64,000 nt of DNA, taken from Telluribacter roseus (lineage in GTDB: Bacteria; Bacteroidota; Bacteroidia; Cytophagales; Spirosomataceae). The translations under genes were made by a program, and so were the position numbers. The DNA is taken from assembly GCF_017355915.2 (NCBI RefSeq), contig NZ_JAFEUV020000002.1, forward strand, positions 62,001 to 126,000. Reading direction: 5' to 3'. Positions 61,596-64,000 of this stretch are shown here, piece by piece (positions within the stretch are counted from its first letter, which is position 1; each line of letters opens with the position of its first letter). Under the pieces are notes generated by a model. The model saw only the letters and a list, made by a program, of their open reading frames with translations, was not told the DNA's origin and did not search any database.

Positions 61596-62768
61596 ATGGA
61601 ATTTATCACTGCTTTGGCTTACCTGCTCTTTAGCGCTACTGCATTCGTAACGCTCTATCTGTTTGTATTTGCCGTTGCCGGCTTATTCAGAAAACCTGCT
61701 GCCTACCATCCCAGAAATAGCCGGAGACTACGCAAAACGGCTGTTTTTCTGCCTTCTTATAAGGAAGATGCAGTAATCGTAGACTCCGCAATGCGTGCCC
61801 TTGAACAGTGTTATCCCAAGTCTCTTTTTGAAGTAGTAGTTATTGCGGATTCGCTTCAGCCTGCCACGCTGGCTAAGCTACGGGCTCTGCCCATCAAGCT
61901 GGTAGAGGTAGTATTTGAAACTTCTACCAAATCTAAGGCACTCAATGCGGCTTTGCAGCAACTGGATGATCAGTTTGAGATAGCGGTTATACTGGATGCC
62001 GACAATGTAATGGCCCCTGACTTTCTGAATCGGGTAAATCAGGCTATGGAGCAGGGGTGGAAGGTCGTGCAGGGGCATCGAACCGCTAAAAATACCAATA
62101 CCGGTACGGCTATACTGGATGCAGTCAGTGAGGAGATCAACAACCATATATTCCGTAGAGGACACCGGGTACTGGGGCTTTCGTCGGCCCTGATCGGATC
62201 CGGAATGGCCTTTGACTTCAGTCTCTTCAAAGGACTGATGAGCGAGATCCAGGCCATTGGCGGATTTGATAAGGAGCTGGAGATGCGTCTGCTCAAGCAA
62301 CGTATCCGGATTGAATATCTGGACGAAGCACTCTGCTATGATGAAAAGGTACAGAATGCTGCCGTATTTGAAAAGCAGCGAACCCGCTGGATCGCGGCCC
62401 AGATCAAGTACCTGCGGCTCAACTTTGTGCCTGGTCTACTGCACCTGCTTAAGGGTAATATTGATTATTTTGACAAGGTTCTGCAAACGATGCTCCCGCC
62501 ACGCGTAATGTTATTAGGTGGCCTGGTAGGAGCCACCTTGCTGGTTTGGCTTATGTGGGGATTCAGTGTACTGTCGTGGTTTGTGACGGCTCAGCTGGCC
62601 ATGCTTGTGGCTACTTTTTATATAGCTACTCCCGCTGAACTCCGGCAGAAGCTGGGTTGGCGGGAGGTCAGCCAGGTACCGGCTCTTTTCATCCGTTTCT
62701 TCAAATCCATTCTTAAAATAGGCGAAGCACAGAAGAAGTTTATCCATACTCCGCATGGTACCGAATAA
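61596..62768 (+). CDS. Membrane glycosyltransferase family 2
   Basis: 390 residues: one N-terminal membrane segment, GT-A core with VAVFLPSYKED-type start, ILDADNVMAPDF for the metal site and the processive-type motif QRTRW, then C-terminal membrane segments (about 300-345). The processive signature resembles HasA/cellulose-synthase relatives, but with few membrane passes. Ends 2 bases before the convergent last gene. Confidence 0.85.
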   Translation: MEFITALAYLLFSATAFVTLYLFVFAVAGLFRKPAAYHPRNSRRLRKTAVFLPSYKEDAVIVDSAMRALEQCYPKSLFEVVVIADSLQPATLAKLRALPIKLVEVVFETSTKSKALNAALQQLDDQFEIAVILDADNVMAPDFLNRVNQAMEQGWKVVQGHRTAKNTNTGTAILDAVSEEINNHIFRRGHRVLGLSSALIGSGMAFDFSLFKGLMSEIQAIGGFDKELEMRLLKQRIRIEYLDEALCYDEKVQNAAVFEKQRTRWIAAQIKYLRLNFVPGLLHLLKGNIDYFDKVLQTMLPPRVMLLGGLVGATLLVWLMWGFSVLSWFVTAQLAMLVATFYIATPAELRQKLGWREVSQVPALFIRFFKSILKIGEAQKKFIHTPHGTE

Positions 62769-62770
62769 GG

Positions 62771-63982
62771 TTATTCGGCTCTTCTTACTTTCTCCCAGAT
62801 ACCCGATGTAGTACCCTTCCGGTAGCGTATATACCCAAGGATGGCACACCAGTTCATAAAGGAGAAGTAGTAGGGGACGAACAGCAGCTTGACGCGGATT
62901 TTACGGTTTTCGAGTGTATTGCCTGCCAGGGCCGCGGCATAAAAACAGGTCTGAGCCATGAGTATCAACTGATAGGCTGAGTCAGGGAGCCACCCCGACT
63001 TAGGCAATACGGCCAAAGGTATATTCAGCAGGAAAATAAGGGGTAGGCAAAAAGGGGCCACTGCCCAGCGCATAGCCCGGTGCGACACGTATTGAAAAGT
63101 AAGCCAGCCGTGCCGGAATATGTTGAGTAGGTACTTGAGCCGGCTGATGGCCTGAAAACCTCCCGCTGCAATACGTACCTTGCGCTTCTGCTCATCCGCA
63201 ATCGAGAACGATGGGCGCTCTATGGCATAAGCCTCGGGTTCATAGATGACGCGATAACCATGCCCGGCTATACGCAGAGAAATTACGAAGTCGTCCAGTA
63301 ATGTGTCTTTTTCGACATGGCCGTACAGGCTGGTACGGACGGCAAATAGTTCTCCGGCGGCACCTACTACGCTGTAGAGTTCTGTATCAAGCTTCTTTAA
63401 GAATGACTCATACTTCCAGTAAAGTCCTTCGCCGGCTCCGGCGGCTGCCTCACTACTCTGTACCTCAATACGTTTTTCACCGGCTACGGCGCCTACCTGC
63501 GGGTCTTTGAAGTGCCGCACCAGGTTGCGGATAGCCTGTGGGTTCAGCGTAGTATTGGCATCGGTAAATATGACCAGCGGTGTAGCGACCTGCGGCATAG
63601 CCATGTTCATGGCTTCAATTTTACCCCGTCGCTCACTACCTCCGATTATAGCTAGGTTGGGGTACTTACTTCGCTGCGCTTCCAGCCACTCGGTAGTACC
63701 ATCAGTGGAGCCTTCAGTGACGAATAGCAGCTGGAGGCAGTCGGCAGGGTAGTCAAGCGCCAGCGAGTTTTGTAGCTTGGCCTCCATATAGGCTTGCTCA
63801 TTATAGGCTGGTACTACCAGGGTTACTTCCGGGAGGTAGTCGGGGTCGTTCATTTGGGGCTGGCTGATACCGAGTGCTTTACGAATCTTTACCAGCAGCC
63901 ACACGACTATACCATAGCCAATATACGTGTAGCCGACCAGGAAGATTCCTAGCCAGAAGAGGGTTTCGAGGAGGGGTTTCAT
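62771..63982 (-). CDS. Membrane glycosyltransferase family 2, cellulose-synthase-like
   Basis: 403 residues: N-terminal membrane segment, GT-A core with VTLVVPAYNEQAYMEAKL, FTDANTTLNPQAI and the DDFVISLRI acidic motif, then three or so C-terminal membrane segments. The Q-x2-RW position reads QKRKVRI, so processivity is doubtful. Convergent with the previous gene (2 bases), so it belongs to a different transcript. The start, ATG at 63982, lies 18 bases from the window edge, so its promoter is not visible. Confidence 0.85.
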   Translation of the reverse strand: MKPLLETLFWLGIFLVGYTYIGYGIVVWLLVKIRKALGISQPQMNDPDYLPEVTLVVPAYNEQAYMEAKLQNSLALDYPADCLQLLFVTEGSTDGTTEWLEAQRSKYPNLAIIGGSERRGKIEAMNMAMPQVATPLVIFTDANTTLNPQAIRNLVRHFKDPQVGAVAGEKRIEVQSSEAAAGAGEGLYWKYESFLKKLDTELYSVVGAAGELFAVRTSLYGHVEKDTLLDDFVISLRIAGHGYRVIYEPEAYAIERPSFSIADEQKRKVRIAAGGFQAISRLKYLLNIFRHGWLTFQYVSHRAMRWAVAPFCLPLIFLLNIPLAVLPKSGWLPDSAYQLILMAQTCFYAAALAGNTLENRKIRVKLLFVPYYFSFMNWCAILGYIRYRKGTTSGIWEKVRRAE

Positions 63983-64000
63983 ATTAGGGAGTGAGTTTCT

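Noticed and set aside
1-64000. Search by eye for tRNA, rRNA, CRISPR arrays, transposases and integrases
   Set aside because: No cloverleaf with TTCGA-type arms, no spaced direct repeats and no transposase or integrase motif was found; a tool search could still reveal a tRNA I missed.

Overview
The window reads as chromosome from a Bacteroidota bacterium, most likely the Cytophagales/Spirosomataceae side of the phylum (inference; no rRNA is present to fix it). Support seen directly: many upstream regions carry the Bacteroidota housekeeping promoter pattern (TTTG, 18-23 bases, TAnnTTTG); a TonB-dependent receiver with an N-terminal carboxypeptidase-like domain lies beside a DUF4249 lipoprotein; SecD and SecF are one polypeptide; and all six exported proteins with a clear type I signal peptide have Gln just after the predicted cleavage site (the Bacteroidetes Q-rule). 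I see no rRNA, tRNA, CRISPR array, prophage or insertion sequence. The palindrome GTAC is strikingly frequent.

Layout. 0-2.2 kb: fabF (cut by the left edge), acpP and kdsA, for fatty acid and Kdo synthesis. 2.2-9.4 kb: PAP2 phosphatase, tag, a PfkB kinase with a GNAT-like protein, cysS, DUF192 protein, a glutaminyl-cyclase-like M28 enzyme and a small lipoprotein. 9.4-14.2 kb, minus strand: ECF sigma factor, anti-sigma-like protein, gmk, nadD, and the mreBCD cell-shape operon. 14.4-17.5 kb: a GH3-family protein, dxr, a small membrane protein. 17.5-26.2 kb: a surface-glycan set (three GT2 enzymes, a beta-propeller protein, a methyltransferase, a GT-C glycosyltransferase) and a second GH3 protein. 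26.2-32.2 kb: a candidate 6S-like RNA, GlsB-type membrane protein, S41 peptidase, a metallopeptidase-MORN fusion, rocD, DUF5522 protein and rpmB. 32.3-39.6 kb: TonB receptor, SDR and DUF4249 genes, a small inverted-repeat element, an HHH/beta-barrel protein and nadC. 39.8-50.9 kb: secDF, two amino-acid transporters, a twin-ATPase ABC protein, pdhB and a LytTR/Hpt pair.

51.3-62.8 kb is the most interesting part: one compact run of nine plus-strand genes with overlaps or short gaps, an exopolysaccharide assembly locus. It encodes an O-antigen-ligase/Wzy-type polymerase, a free receiver domain, an initiating sugar transferase whose N-terminal half is a receiver lacking its catalytic residues and whose catalytic half has a four-cysteine insertion, a half-length TolC-like protein, a Wzc-like protein carrying a third membrane segment and a C-terminal peptidoglycan-binding SPOR domain, two glycosyltransferases, a Wzx-type flippase and a membrane GT2; a convergent membrane GT2 closes the window. 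The Hpt/LytTR pair sits divergently just upstream and is a candidate regulator. The inferred picture is a Wzx/Wzy-type export machine whose first step is tied to two-component signalling and whose chain-length component is anchored to peptidoglycan; these architectures are the best candidates for something undescribed.
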